A stretch of DNA of 64,000 nt, taken from NCBI GenBank assembly GCA_030248215.1, contig JASANG010002559.1:62001-126000 (forward strand). Reading direction: 5' to 3'. This DNA is from Enoplolaimus lenunculus (taxonomy: Eukaryota > Nematoda > Enoplea > Enoplida > Thoracostomopsidae). Within the stretch, counting starts at the first letter, position 1; each line of letters opens with the position of its first letter. The notes beneath the pieces are model-generated. The model was not told the DNA's origin and ran no database searches. It saw only the letters and a program-made list of their open reading frames with translations. Shown here in pieces: positions 13,991-26,548 of this stretch. The position numbers and the translations under genes are program-made.

Positions 13991-14141
13991 TAGGGACGTA
14001 ACAGTAGACTAAGCGGATTCCAATGCCTAAGCATAAGCGTTGCAAAGATGAGTTCCTAAGCCTAAGCCTAAGCAAAAACTGTAATCTACAATCTATACCT
14101 ACTCTTTTATTAGATCCACCAGAAACTTGGACGCCCCTCAA
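13991..14141 (-). mobile_element. TTAGGC-bearing element, degraded copy
   Basis: CCTAAG hexamers between a GGGACGTAACAGTAG left end and a GGACGCCCCTCAAAG right end; both termini are weak. A shorter relic of the same family lies at 8451-8550. Confidence 0.55.
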
Positions 14142-14560
14142 AGTAACATGAGCCCTAAATCCTGTAAGTGTCGTTTATTTTGTTTCTATAAGCAAATTAC
14201 AAGCGTAATGCTTATATATCTTCCTTATATTCTACAATGAGGGTATGTTTCATAGCAGTCATAAAGCGATTTAGGAAGTCGCCTAAATTAGAAAATGACC
14301 ATCTAATTAGTCAATTTAGATTTGAGGCCGTAATTTTTGGTAAATATCCGGTGTTTGCACCGTTTTTCAAAATATAAATTCCAAAATGTGCCAATATGTC
14401 CCCATAAAAACTCAGAAGTCTATGATGACGCAAGGCAAGAGTATGCAACTTACAGAGAAAAATACATGGGTCGAAAAGTACTGGCACACGGTGCATTTTT
14501 TGATTATTCCCTGATTTATGGCGGGTGCGTGCGTAAGTTGACGCCTGGAATGCAGATTCG

Positions 14561-14734
14561 GGCCCATGTAAAGATCAGGGCGGGACGTTTTTCTGTGGGA
14601 CTGCAATAGAGTAAGCTTAAGCTTCAGACTATTTTTAATGCTTGGATTAGGCTTAGGCTTAGGAATATGATCATTCTTACGCTTAGGCTTAGTAATATGC
14701 TTATAATACTGGTCCGTCCTGTTCTTTCGCTTGG
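14561..14734 (+). mobile_element. TTAGGC-bearing element
   Basis: The left terminus GGCCCATGTAAAGATCAGG is intact and the right one is worn. The flanks share TGGAATGCAGATT, which may include the 8-bp target duplication. The interior has TTAGGC hexamers broken by GATCATTCTTACG. Confidence 0.7.
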
Positions 14735-15614
14735 AATGCAGATTTGTATGCTGTTTAAAGCATACGATACGATAACTTACTGAAATGGTAATCTTAAATA
14801 TTTTCTAGTGTAAAATCGTCGGTCAAAATGATTTACCCTGAAATTTCCTAATTTTGTACCAGCGCAATGAATTTTTGTCTAAAATTCGTTTTAAAGCAGA
14901 AAAACTCTGAAAACAATTTGATATGAAATACACCACTACACTTGAAAACAATAAAATCATTATATGCAAAACAATTCAGTCTGTTTCGGTCCAATCCGTA
15001 GACGCACAACTTTCGCTAAAACTGCGATATATAAAGTTCAAAATTATAGTGCAATTTTACTGAATAAATTTTCACAAACATAAATAGCTAGCTAGCGCGA
15101 CTAGCTTTAACCCGCGTAACGAAATAGAGTAAAACTCAAACGATGACAGGCGGTCAAAATGCAGTTGCGCGTTTTCTATACGCTATTTACGCAGTAAACG
15201 TGAATGCAAGCTTAACGCAATAATTGTGCAGTTCAAAATTGCACTGTTTGCTAATGTTATGCATCACTTGTGTTAATCGCTGCGTTATTATAGTAACAAT
15301 ATCGGTTTCAGAACAACCGTATTTACGTTAATAGACAAATGCAATTAGTCTCAAAACACGTACTATTGTCAACCAGAAAAAATATAGAAATGGCTCGTCT
15401 TAGCAAGGGCTTAGCCAGATGGGGGGTTAATTCTTTGCTTTGGGACTGCTTTACAGCGGTTTTCAGATATGTTTTCGTTTGTTTCACAACAAACAACCCC
15501 GTTCGTAATTTATGTATCACGCGCCCCGGCTTCAAAATCCGGGTAACCCTCGTGTCTGTTTGGAGAATTATATCCCACAGCCTTTAGGCAACGTAATACT
15601 TTAGAGAATGCACT

Positions 15615-15747
15615 AGGGTGGCGCGTTACGTTTGATGACGTCCGGCGCAATCCGTCACAGTCCGCGCCGCCGACCCACCGTCTATCACCGTACGGTATCG
15701 TATGTCAGACGGACGGCGTCGAGTGACAACTATAGCGCAACCACTTC
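15615..15747. mobile_element. GCGCTATACTT element
   Basis: GGTGGCGCGTTACGTTTGAT then GACGTCCGGCGCAATCC; the right end is GACAACTATAGCGCAACCAC. About 130 bp and clearly palindromic. Confidence 0.65.
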
Positions 15748-17211
15748 TGTGAACTCGTGTAATTTTCCAGACAATATTGCAAGATGTCCTAAGTTACTAT
15801 GGTTGAACCGCACAAAAATGACATAAGTTCGATTGAATTTTAGAATTTGTGCCACAACTGTTGTAGCTTTGCTTTCAATTGACTCGCGCATCCCAGGAGT
15901 GCACCTCGGGTAACCCAATCCCGTACAGGAGTCGAAATCTCAATTTTGTTCGAAGATTTAGTGCTAAAATTGTATTTGTCTTATCCGCTCACTTCGCTCG
16001 CAAGCTTTTTTTCACTGGTTATTTATTGTACAGTTTCTATTTTTGAAAATTTTCAATCCACACTGCTTTTAGTTCAGGATATTTCACACGGTCAGTGTCA
16101 CAAGGTGCCGAATAAACACTTGTTTATTAAGCAAAAATTGAATATCTGTTTAGAAGATTTTTGAATTTTTTAAGTCTTGAAAATACCGCTGTTTTGAAGT
16201 CAATTACACTCGTGCACGGATATAAAATCCGTGAACCGCATTTACGCGAGTAATTTTAGTCAACAGAAGAGGAAAATAGGTGCTGCACACATTTGAGAAT
16301 TGAGGTTGCGTGTTATCAACAAATATAATTTCGTAAAGTTTTATACAAAAATATCCAAAACTAACATAATCTGCGCAGCTTGTTTAAAAACTTTCGAGGC
16401 TATGAGATATGATTATTAGAATGTTAACAGATGGTCTCAACTGGCAAGACCAATTGTGTTAAATTGCAAACAAATCGTTTGTTATTTTAAGACATTTTGT
16501 CTTAAATCTAAAACAATTCAGTATAGTATACACAATAAAAATATGTAAATTGACAAAAAGCAAACAACGTAAATTTGGTATTAATATCGCGTATATGAAT
16601 TTGCGACAAAAACGTTTTCAAAATCCAACCATTTTTGGGCGAACGCTGGCTGAAGGATTTTACATCTGAACCCTGTCCTCTACATTTTGTTTACAGATTC
16701 AACAATGTTTTGCAATGCAGACAAGATTAATACTATGAAGTTTGCAATTCTTCGTTGCAACTTTCAAGACAAATTGTCTGAAATGTAAAACAAAACCGAT
16801 TGTTGTTTACTTTTTCGAAGTGAATCGAAACATTTTGTTTAAAATTCAAAACAATTTTCTTCTGGCCGTATTTGCGTACAACTTGAGAAAATATGCGAAA
16901 AAAAGCAAGGAAAATATTAAATTTGACGAACCATTTTTCGGTACAAATTCACAAAATGCTTCGATGCAGAAATTCTAACACTTTGGCTGTTTCTAAATAC
17001 TGAAGCAAACGGTTAAATTCAAATGTTGAGGCAGGGTTTGAACCACAAATTCTGGCCCAAGATTTTGGAAACGAAACCGGTCCGTTTATATTAACAGGGC
17101 CATGCGCCGGGCCGGATCCATCCTTCAGTCCAAGCTGATTACAATGCTTAAATTGATTAGAATTAAAAATCCGGCAAATGTATGGAACATAAACAGTAGT
17201 AAAAAGCATAT
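15748..17211. other. Gene-free stretch
   Basis: Several AAGACAAATTGTCTT-like palindromes (16490-16800) suggest a worn fold-back element. No gene; open frames up to 86 codons lack any family feature. Confidence 0.5.
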
Positions 17212-17350
17212 TTCTAATCCTAACTCTGAGTGTAAGAATAAGCCTATTCCTAAGCCAAAGCCTACACTAAAGCAAAAAATAGTCTAAAACTTAAGCTTGC
17301 TCTATAGCAGTCACGCGGAAAAAAAGGTCCATCCCTGATATTTACATGTG
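17212..17350 (-). mobile_element. TTAGGC-bearing element, partial
   Basis: The right half has CCTAAG hexamers, AGTCTAAAACTTAAGCTTG and a worn CATCCCTGATATTTACATG terminus. The left terminus is not clear. Confidence 0.5.
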
Positions 17351-17404
17351 TTCCTTCTCTAAATGATATTTAAATAATTCAACAGGTTGTTCCAAAACCT
17401 GTAC

Positions 17405-17800
17405 TGTAGTGACCCGAATAAGAGCGGGGACTGATATTTATTTGGCCTCTCCAAAGGGTATCCCCTTGTTATTCGGTTACGGACTGTTATTTATTTTTAA
17501 CGCACCCTCCGCCGTCCTTCGTACTCATATATATTCGGTACTGCAACTGTCCGCTGAATGAAACGTTTGGGGCGATAATGCAAGGCTATACTTAGGAATG
17601 TACTTTCAAAATTTAAGTATATACGCTTTAAAGTTTCGTACTTAAATTATTTGGGCCTGGAGTCCTTTATGCGCTACAATTAGGGATAATTGACATTTAT
17701 TTACTCTAATTAGGGTTTAGGAACTCTATCCGCTTGCGGACTCTTATTAAGGATACGGACTCCAATTGATTGGTACTCAAAATGGGGAGCCCCCTCTCGT
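17405..17800. repeat. CCGAATAAGAG dispersed repeat
   Basis: ACCCGAATAAGAGCGGGGAC with TGATATTTATTT, then GGTTACGGACTGTTATTTAT. The complement recurs at 49230-49380 and a relative at 58198-58560. Not classified. Confidence 0.45.
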
Positions 17801-18213
17801 TACCCCCCTCTTATTCCGGTCAAGACAGTAAAAGTGTCATTTTATCTAAAAGTATGATGGGGATAAGTATACCCCAACTCCCCATATTACGTTTTTGGTA
17901 CTAAATATTACAAGTAAGCTGAGTACAGTTGCAAGCATAAATACGCGACATTTTGCATGTTTTATAACGCAACGTTTTTACATTTCACGGTTGAATTCAA
18001 AGAATTTCATTCAACCTTGAACTCGAAAACTCACTGCGCAATTGAAATGTTTGCAGTTGATATTATAAGCGGCTTAAAAAGCGATATTTGTAGCAAAAGT
18101 TTTAAATGTTTCAAATTTATAAAAATTTTCAAATTATAAATCCTGCTGTATTAAAGCGAAGCGATAAATCAGTGAAGAATTTAACCACAAAAGTAGCCGT
18201 GTTTACAAATTTA

Positions 18214-18377
18214 GGCCCATGTAAAGATCAGGCGTGGAACGTTTCTCTATGTGACTGCAATAGAGTAAGGTTAAGCTTTAGATTTTTTGCTTATGCTGAG
18301 GTATTGACTCATTCTTATGTTTAAGCTTTGGCTTAGGAAGACGCTTTTGCTATACGGAACTGTTCTATACATTGGCC
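18214..18377 (+). mobile_element. TTAGGC-bearing element with worn hexamers
   Basis: Both family termini are present (GGCCCATGTAAAGATCAG and TGTTCTATACATTGGCC). The flanks CAAATTTA and CAAATTGG may be a worn 8-bp duplication. The interior hexamers are mostly degraded. Confidence 0.65.
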
Positions 18378-19214
18378 CAAATTGGAAGGGTTCATCTGGT
18401 TCCTTCAAAAGTTGGCTTTCACATTTTAAATAACAACGCATCAAGTGCAAGAAAACGTGTTTTCGGTTCAAACCAAATTAACTACCGAAATAGCTTCTTA
18501 GCGTAGTCCAATTTTTAATTTTATTACTTATAAATATAGACGATTTTTCCTGAAAAAGGTGAAATGCTTTCGGCACTGTTCTGAGTTTCAAACCAAGAAA
18601 AATGTACCAGAAAAATTCAGCTAAACTTACGAAAATAATATTTTAATAAAATAATTTCAAATATTTTGTGTAAACCTTTGATCAAAAATTTATGACGAAA
18701 ATTTGTTAAACAATCAACAATAAAGGCGGAGTGGTAAAATTTAAAGACAAATTATAGTATAAACACAAGTGCAGTGGTGGATCCAGAAATTTCTGACGAG
18801 ACACACGCGATATAAAAATAACGAAAGAGTTTTCGAGTGAAACGAGCGAAAAGCCAAACACAATTTTAATACTAAAATCTTAATACAAAATTTTGAATTT
18901 AATTCCTGTTGCAGGATCAAGGCGAATATGGCCCCGTTCGATTGGATCGGCCATAATATGCTAACGTCCAAAATTCATCGCTTCCTTTTGGAAATGAAAT
19001 TTTAAAGGCTGAAAACGTTTCAATACTTAAGGCAATCAAATTGTTTGTGCAAAATGTGACACAGTTTACAAATTTTATTCAGAAAATGACAAAAATGTGT
19101 GAAAAATAATTTGAAACAAAAATTCCGAACACCAAATAATTGTGTCAAATCTTTTGCGAATATTCAATAAACTTCTTTAAACTTTTCTATCCCTGATATT
19201 TTGTTGCTGTCTTT

Positions 19215-19373
19215 GCCCATGTAAAGATCAGAGGCGGAACGTTTTTTTGCTGGAATGCAATAGAGTGAAGCTTAAACGTTAGACTATTTTTTAGCTAATT
19301 CTTGCGCTTAGGCTTACAATTAAACTTAGGAATATGCTTATACTACTGTTACGGTCCTGTTCTTTAGATTGAC
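19215..19373 (+). mobile_element. TTAGGC-bearing element
   Basis: The left end is GCCCATGTAAAGATCAGAGG and the right end GTTCTTTAGATTGACC. Degraded TTAGGC hexamers lie between. No target duplication is visible. Confidence 0.6.
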
Positions 19374-19870
19374 CGTTCACAATGCACAACATTCAACAAT
19401 CATAGAACGCATGCGTAGAACAAAATTACAGAACGTGAGATGATGCATGCTATCAACACGGACGAACCAGTGAATTCTCACGCTCGAAATTACGTACGTT
19501 TTTCGCCTATGATTTGGTGTACTCCTGTACCATTTCTGAATTAAATACCTACAATTGTTTGTGAGTTTGAAAACCTATTACTAACTGATGATAGTTGCTA
19601 TACACATTTGACAATATGAGTCCTGGTTGCAAACGCGTACGATCAAACAGTTCCCGGTTGAAATTCCAGCCTGTGAGTGGATCTGAATTGAAATTGAAAA
19701 TGCTCACGAGGGGATTGGCGTTAGGTGCCATTTAAACAAACCAATCTTGCGCCTACGTTGAATTCATTCAGTTTTATTTAGCTATTTTAGACATATAAGA
19801 TTCGTGTCTTTAATATTAGCTTGTTTGTTAGAAAACTTTTCATTAACTGGTGATAGGTGCTACATACATA

Positions 19871-20085
19871 ATGCGGGGTTCACGTAATAACTGGGCAGAC
19901 CGGAGCGCATTGTTCTATATCGATTCGACGTCACCACAAATTTTTGAGATCTGAATATCAGGTGTACAAACAAATGTGACTGTCACATAAAATTGGCTAA
20001 ACAGGTTATCATCGTATACAAGTAACAAAATGTCACATTTTACCACGGGACATTAATGCGAATATCATATGATATGCCAAAACTT
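19871..20085. mobile_element. PIF/Harbinger-type MITE, left part
   Basis: TGCGGGGTTCACGTAATAAC preceded by TAA. The interior matches the 614-bp copy (GATTCGACGTCACC, then GCGAATATCATATGATAT). The right end is missing. Confidence 0.6.
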
Positions 20086-20346
20086 TTGCAGATACTTTGC
20101 TCTTGCACGAACAAAACAAATTTGCTACTGCAAAAACTTGCACATGACGACTGCTCTTTGGACTATCACAAGTGTAAATAGCAGCATTGCAAGCGAGACT
20201 AAAAACTTTAGCAAGGGGATTAACTCTGCATCTTTTCCCCTCTTTTAGCTATAAGCCTTAACATGGCGCTTAGAACAGAACAGATTTAACTCTCGTACAG
20301 TTCCCCTACATTTTCGCTTAGGCGTTGTCTCGGGTTTAGCTTCCGC

Positions 20347-20637
20347 GGCCAATGTAAAGAACAGGGGCGGAACAGTATTATAAACATATTCCTAAGCCTA
20401 AGCGTAAGCCTAAGCGTAAGCCTAAGCCTAAGCCTAAGCCTAAGCCTAAGCCTAAGCCTAAGCCACAGCCTAAACCTAAGCCTAATCCTAAACGTAAGAA
20501 TGAGCATATCAATAAGCCTAAGCCTAAGCCTAAGCCTAAGCCTAAGCCTAAGCCAAGCAAAAAAATAGTCTAAAGTTTAAACTTACTCTAGCCTAGTCCC
20601 ACAGAAAATCGTTCCGATCCTGCCCTTTTCTTGAGCC
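20347..20637 (-). mobile_element. TTAGGC-bearing element with the longest hexamer array
   Basis: GGCCAATGTAAAGAACAGG starts the element. About 25 CCTAAG-type hexamers fill 20391-20560, interrupted near 20490 by a GTAAGAATGAGCATAT spacer. The end is degraded. The flanks GCTTCCGC and ACTCCCGC match at 6 of 8 positions. Confidence 0.75.
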
Positions 20638-20733
20638 ACTCCCGCTTAGGTTGGAAATTGACTAAACAATGCTTAATGTCTAAGCCTTTGTCTAATCCTT
20701 TTTATAAACCTAATCCCTATTCCATTAGGTTTT

Positions 20734-20821
20734 GGATGGCGCAATACTTTTGATGACCTCCGTCAGTGTCCGGCGCCGAAGGGCGCCGAAGGGCGCCGGC
20801 CAAAAAATATTACGCCACCCA
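20734..20821. mobile_element. GCGCTATACTT element, short
   Basis: GGATGGCGCAATACTTTTGA to ATATTACGCCACCC, with three GGGCGCCGAA-type units between. Confidence 0.55.
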
Positions 20822-20948
20822 AAGCCATTGTGTAAGCCTAAGCCTTAGCCTTATATTTTTTTGAGAGAAAATGTTCCAGACCTTACAAAATGACCATTAT
20901 CGGGTAATTTACAAAGAAATTTATTTAAAACGCCTAAGAAATTTTGAG

Positions 20949-21083
20949 CAATGTATAGAACAGGCCGTAACAGTAGTGTAAGCATATTTGTAAAGCCTAA
21001 GCCAAAGAAAACAAAGTAGTCTGACGTTTAGGTTTACTGTAATGTACATGAAAAACGTTCCGCCCCTGATCTTTACATGGACC
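20949..21083 (-). mobile_element. TTAGGC-bearing element, short copy
   Basis: Family termini (ATGTATAGAACAGG and CCGCCCCTGATCTTTACATGG) enclose only one or two hexamers, so array length varies widely among copies. Confidence 0.6.
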
Positions 21084-21309
21084 GAAATTTGCTTCAATTA
21101 TTACTATTCTTTGTTTGTGTTTAAAATATACAACGAAATTAAAAGATACAAAAAATGTGTTTCAAAATTAAGAAACATTTTGTCTTAATTAGCAGTTTAT
21201 GACCTCGTATTTTCAAACTTTGAACGAAATGATTCGTATTTCCGACTACAATTCTACCAAATATTACAATATTTCAAATCTAAAATAAAAATTAAAGTTC
21301 TGTTTCTAC

Positions 21310-21535
21310 CTAGGGACCGTGTATAAGGGGACGCACTTGGGGAGGCGTGCAAATGCGGATTTCAAAATTTTTGACGGGGGGCGGGTTGGCAAATGTTAGG
21401 AAACGCAAAAATGGCAAGGTAAGGGTCCTTATCATTTTATCACCGAAAAATTTTCTGAGGGTGAAAAATAGTAAGGTAGAAACCTTGGGATTCAGAAATT
21501 TCAGACGGAAGGCAGGCCGTAATCTAGTCATCGCG
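21310..21535. mobile_element. GGATTCAGAAATTTC dispersed element
   Basis: AAATGCGGATTTCAAAATTT, ATCACCGAAAAATTTTCTGA and GGGATTCAGAAATTTCAGAC resemble 35923-36255 (complement) and shorter pieces at 18772-18915, 26640-26795 and 55738-55915. Both open frames here are products of the repeat. Confidence 0.5.
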
Positions 21536-21591
21536 GCTTAAACAGTTTTGTACAAAAGGTAAAAATCGCAACAAAATTTTATCACTGTCTG

Positions 21592-22614
21592 ACCCAGATT
21601 TTGAATTTCTCGGTGGAAGATCCCAGATTTTTAATTTCTCGTTCGAAGATCCCGGGTTTTGAATTTCTCGGTGGATGATCACAGATTTTGAATTTCTCGG
21701 TCGAAGATCCCAGGTTTTGAATTTGACGGTGTAACATCCCAGATTTTGAATATCACGGTGGAAGATCCCAGATTTTGAATTTGATGGTGGAACATCCCAG
21801 ATTTTGAATTTCACGGGGAAAGATCCCAGATTTTGAAATTCTCGGTGGAAGATCCGAGATTTTTAATTCGACGGTGCAACATCACAGATTTTGAATTTCT
21901 CGGTGAAAGATCCCAGATTTTGAATTTCTCGGTGGAAGATCCAAGATTTTGAAATTCTCGGTGGAAGATCCCAGATTTTGAATTTCTCGGTGGAAGATCC
22001 CAGATTTTGAATTTCTCGGTGGAAGATCCCAGATTTTGAATTTCTCGGTGGAAGATCCCAGATTTTGAATTTCTCGGTGGAAGATCCCAGATTTTGAATT
22101 TCTCGGTGGAAGATCCCAGATTTTGAATTTCTCGGTGGAAGATCCCAGATTTTGAATTTCTCGTTGGAAGATCCCAGATTTTGAATTTCTCGGTGGAAGA
22201 TCCCAGATTTTGAATTTCTCGGTGGAAGATCCCAGATTTTGAATTTCTCGGTGGAAGATCCCAGATTTTGAATTTCTCGGTGGAAGATCCCAGATTTTGA
22301 ATTTCTCGGTGGAAGATCCCAGATTTTGAATTTCTCGGTGGAAGATCCCAGATTTTGAAATTGACGGTGGAAGATCCCAGATTTTGAAATTGACGGTGGA
22401 AGATCCCATATTTTGAATTTGACGGTGGAACATCCCAGATTTTAAATTTCACGGTGGAATATCCCAGATTTTGAAATTCTCGGTGGAAGATCCCCGTTTT
22501 ATTTCTCGGTGGAAGATCCCAGATTTTGAATTTCACGGTGGAACATCCCAGATTTTGAATTTCTCGGTGGAAGATCACAGATTTTGAATTTCTCGGGTTA
22601 AGATCCCAGATGTT
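21592..22614 (-). repeat. 29-bp minisatellite, about 35 units
   Basis: The unit is CCCAGATTTT followed by GAATTTCTCGGTGGAAGAT. The central units are nearly identical; the units at both edges diverge (TTGACGGTG, TCACGGTG and single-base gaps), the usual pattern of unequal exchange. Because 29 is not a multiple of 3 it yields long three-phase open frames with WDLPPRN-type repeats; these are not genes. Confidence 0.95.
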
Positions 22615-22971
22615 ACGAGCTTTTAACTTCCTCGAATTTCGATTTGAAGCAATTTAATTTTATTCTGAGCAATTAAAGATAGTTTGAAGTATGTGTATAC
22701 GTTTATATGCTGAAATGAAACCTGTCTAACCTATGGGCCTTATGAGCTGCAGTTGAAAAACATTACTCTACGGTTCCTTGGTTTGCGGTTGGTCCAGTGG
22801 TGCCAGAATACCTTTAGTTGGTATTACGCGTCTTATCTTTATTATTCAAATTTCAAAAAACCCGATGTGAATGCTTAAAAAGTGCACCCACCTTTGATTG
22901 ACGTGTGTCCGTTTGCTGTGCTTATTTGTGTGTATTCAGTTTTAAAACATACCGAGTTGTATAACATTACA

Positions 22972-23261
22972 GGGTCCATGTATAGAACAGGCGGAACAGT
23001 AGTACAAGCATATGCCGAAGCCTAAGCCGAAGCCTAAGCCTAAGCCTAGGGGTAAGGATGTGCATATTTCTAAGCCTGAGCCTAAGCCTAAGCGTAAGAA
23101 TGAGTTTATTCCTAAACCTAAGCCTGATCCTAAACCTAAGCGTAAGAACGACCATATTTCTAAGCCTAAGCCTAAGCCAAGCAAAAAAATGAGTCTAAAG
23201 CTTAAGCTCATTCTAAACTGGTCCAACAGGAAAACGTTCCGCCACTGATCTTTACATGGGA
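22972..23261 (-). mobile_element. TTAGGC-bearing element, long copy
   Basis: GGGTCCATGTATAGAACAGG to the GATCTTTACATGGG end. Hexamers of CCTAAG, CCGAAG and CCTGAG are arranged in three blocks split by GTAAGAAYGAsCATAT-type spacers. It follows the 29-bp minisatellite by about 360 bases. A related fragment lies at 23630-23737. Confidence 0.7.
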
Positions 23262-25132
23262 CAATCATACCACACAATCGATTTGGGTCGACGATATGTC
23301 AAGGCAGACGCGAGGGTCTGCAAGATATCGGTGTGAAAGTTGCCGGGATCTCGATATGGGGGGGCGAAAAGTTGTCAAGGTCGACAAGTTGCTGGGGTTG
23401 ATGGGGTCATTTCTTCTGTTGTGTAAAAGTCTGAGCGTTTACGCTAATCAAACGATGTGTTTACGTTATTTGTTGATTTAGCAAAATTGGCCAGCATCCG
23501 CCACTGTTTTAGACGCATTTCGTTAGTCCAAAGATTAAGCATGTTTCTAAACTTAAAGTGTAAGTCTAAGCTTAACCATCGACGAGAGAATACGCCTATT
23601 ACGAAGCCTTAGCGTTTTTGCAAACTCTCCTCTGTAACAGTAGTATATTAAGCGTATTCCTAAACCTAAGCCTGAAGCCTAAGCAAAAATTTAGTTTGAA
23701 GCTTACTCTTATTTAGAGTCTCGCGAAAAAAATCGGTCGCTCTACAAAGTAGGCATACTCAATTACAGTACCACTGGTAAATTTGATACTCCTAAAAGCC
23801 ACTGAATCCGATGTAGCTACTATCAATGAAATGTCTCCAGGAACGCGTTCATTTGAAGGGGTTACACAGATTCAAATTGAAACCCATAGACTTTTTGGCC
23901 CCTATCCTGAAATATGTGTAGTTCTTATCGCCAGATGAGGATAAATCTTGAGTGTTGTTTTAACCGGTGAATGGTGAGATTCGAAATTTGATACCTTATT
24001 CGTTTTTGACTTGTCCCGCTTTTTTGTCAATTTTTAGTTTCGTAATTACACGAGTTCGTCAGTTCCAAAACCTATTGCTAACTGGTGATAGATGCTATAC
24101 GAATTTGAGAATAAAGACCGTTTGTTTTAAATCTGATATTATTGTTTTGAACGATAGTAGTTGGCAAAACTCAGCGTTTTTTTTTTCGGAGACTTTAAAA
24201 ATTAGCTGACACGTGCTAATTTAAATTTTTTGATATTTTGTTCAAATAATTATTAATATTCGACATATTCTTGCTTTATTTCTGTCGTTTCTCTTCTTTA
24301 AAACTTAAATTTGCCGCATTTGAGAATGATGTTATTTGATTCGTTCAAATTTTTTAAATTTTAAATATTACTTTTAAGGCACCAAAGACAGTAAGTCAAC
24401 TGTTAATGGTTAAAATGATGGTTTCTGTCAATTTCCGGCGTTTTAAGCAGTATTTTCCTCAAATTTAAATGGTTGAAAATCTGTTGACAGGTTTTCATTT
24501 TGTTTTTACTCTTTTTTAAATTACACTTTTATTCGTTTTACTATTATTTTAATTTAATTTTATGCTTCAAGTAACACGGAGGACAAACAACTACAACAGG
24601 ATTTTGCCAATTGCTTGCGCCATTCAAAAACTGTACCAACGTGTCAATCAACATAATTACTGCTCATCAGTTCAAAGTTCAAATTTTCCCGTTGAACGCT
24701 TGACAAACTTTATTAATGTAAGGCTGAGCAATTAAGGCATAGTTCAGTTCAACTTGAAGCTATAATTTTAGTTGTGCTCAGTGCAAAGCTATAGTTTCGA
24801 GTAATTTTAAAGTTTAACATGCGCTGATCATTGCAATACCTAGAAATAATAGTCTCATAGGGACAAAACATGTCACAGGCTGCCCCGGTTATAACGAGAA
24901 CCCCGCATTACAAAGATACAGTGTATCAAACACTGTATTGGTGCCAACTCATGACTATGTATCTGGCTCGAGCCAGAATTGACCTCCGGTTCCATCTTGT
25001 GTCGGCCTTTGCCTCGGTACAAAATTTTTTCAGTTTGTCGTTCGGTGAGTTTCGTTTGCACAGTTTAAGTAATGTTTTTAGTTTTAATTGTGTGCTTAAA
25101 AACTAAATTTCTAACAGCGCTTGGCCAATGTA

Positions 25133-25344
25133 AAGAACAGGGGCGGAACGGTGTCATAAACTTATTTCTATTCCTAAACCTTAGCCTAAGCCTAAGCCTA
25201 AGCCTAAACCTAGTGGTAAGAAAGAGTATATTCCTAAGCCTAAGCCTAAGCTTAAGCCTAAGCCAGGCAAAAATTAGTCTAAACCTTAAGCTTACTCTAT
25301 TCTATGCCTACAGAAAAACATTTTGTCCCTGATCTTTACATGGG
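25133..25344 (-). mobile_element. TTAGGC-bearing element
   Basis: GGCCAATGTAAAGAACAGGG to CTGATCTTTACATGGG, with two CCTAAG blocks separated by a GGTAAGAAAGAGTATATT spacer. The flanking 8-mers do not match. Confidence 0.7.
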
Positions 25345-26069
25345 TATAGTGGCTTCATACAGATAACTGTTAAAATTAGCAAATCCAACATTTTGAACTA
25401 CCTGAAATATATGTCAATTTCTACTTTTCGCAAATAAAGATATATTACTCAACTGGTTTTCCGCAGTTAGCGAATACACAAAACCTGCATGTAGATTTTC
25501 TTTTCAAAGAACAATCACGTGTATAATCAAGGAAATCGTTGCAAGCAAAGTAATGCAGTAAAGTTGCCCAAAATACGTATGTGAGACATTCCAGCTTTAA
25601 CTATGTAGATATGTGTTTACAGAACAGTGATATATCTTCAACATACAATAATGATTTCGAAGCGTCCTTTGGTTTGTTTTCATCTAAGAACAACGGTCAC
25701 ATAGCTACTGTAGTCGTCTTGGATTCTCTTCGCCATGATTTCTTATCCAGGCAAATCCTTCGAAAAAATCATCATTTAGACGGATTAACGAACCAGCGAC
25801 TTTTCCGCATAATAGGTTTTTGTTTTCAACCACGTTAATAATAATAATTTCGGCTAATAATGATTTGAAATTTAAATATTTTGTAAACAAGCAGAGACCA
25901 GCCGGACGGAAGGTCAGAGTGACTGCGTTCAGCGCGTGTGGCCGAATATTTATCCCGCAGAGGCACTGATTCAACGGCTCATTGTTAAGGATTTGCGAGT
26001 TATATTTCAAAAGGTAATGTTTAATCGCTTTTTCGGTTACGACGCTCAGCTCTGAACCTTGAAATAAGT

Positions 26070-26228
26070 GGCCAATGTAAAGAAGAGGGGCGGAGCAGTA
26101 TTATAAGCATATTCCTAAGCCTAAGCCTAAGCCTAAGCCTAAGCCAAGCAAAAAAATTAGTCTAAAACTTTAACTTACTCTATTGCAGTCCTACAAAAAA
26201 CGTTCCGCCCCTGATCTTTACATGGACC
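26070..26228 (-). mobile_element. TTAGGC-bearing element with exact 8-bp target duplication
   Basis: Termini GGCCAATGTAAAGAAGAGGG and GATCTTTACATGGACC are flanked by an exact AAATAAGT on both sides (26062-26069 and 26229-26236). The clean duplication suggests a fairly recent insertion. The interior has four CCTAAG hexamers and an AGTCTAAAACTTTAACTTAC block. Confidence 0.85.
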
Positions 26229-26294
26229 AAATAAGTGAACAACAACAAACTGAGGGTTTATGTCGGGGTTTAGCATAATGTATACGGTTTACTA

Positions 26295-26548
26295 CACTGT
26301 AAATTCCGATGCGTTGATTAATCAACTCAGTGAACAAATTAGTCATTTTTGATTTCTGAGGTAATAACAGGAAATATCAACTCGCTCTGAGATGTTTTAG
26401 TTCCATGTTAGTTAATTAATTAACTCAGAATGATTTCAATCAATTCAGAATGTTGAGTTCTAAAAGACCAAATTCAGAGCTCACCCTGTTGAGTTGTTTT
26501 AACTCATTCTGAGTTAAAATCAACTCACCAGAACTCACGGCGTAAAAA
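26295..26548. mobile_element. TA-flanked CACTGTAAAT MITE
   Basis: CACTGTAAATTCCGATGCG on the left; the right end AACTCACCAGAACTCACGG is degraded. The full-length palindromic body is retained. Confidence 0.7.

Noticed and set aside
14337-14609. 90-codon open frame
   Set aside because: Its 3' part runs into the TTAGGC element terminus and no domain is visible.
20391-20560. Chromosome end or telomere
   Set aside because: The TTAGGC hexamers are internal to an element with defined inverted ends, and similar copies occur throughout the window in both orientations.
20286-20560. Leu/Arg and Leu/Gly repeat open frames
   Set aside because: Translations of the TTAGGC hexamer array; the same holds for open frames at 22942-23277, 48676-48937 and 59913-60113.
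21811-22578. 255-codon open frame on the minus strand
   Set aside because: It is the translation of the 29-bp minisatellite; the same peptide repeats appear in other frames because 29 is not a multiple of 3.
25705-26010. 101-codon minus-strand frame at 25705-26010 as a gene
   Set aside because: No start context, domain or neighbour supports it.
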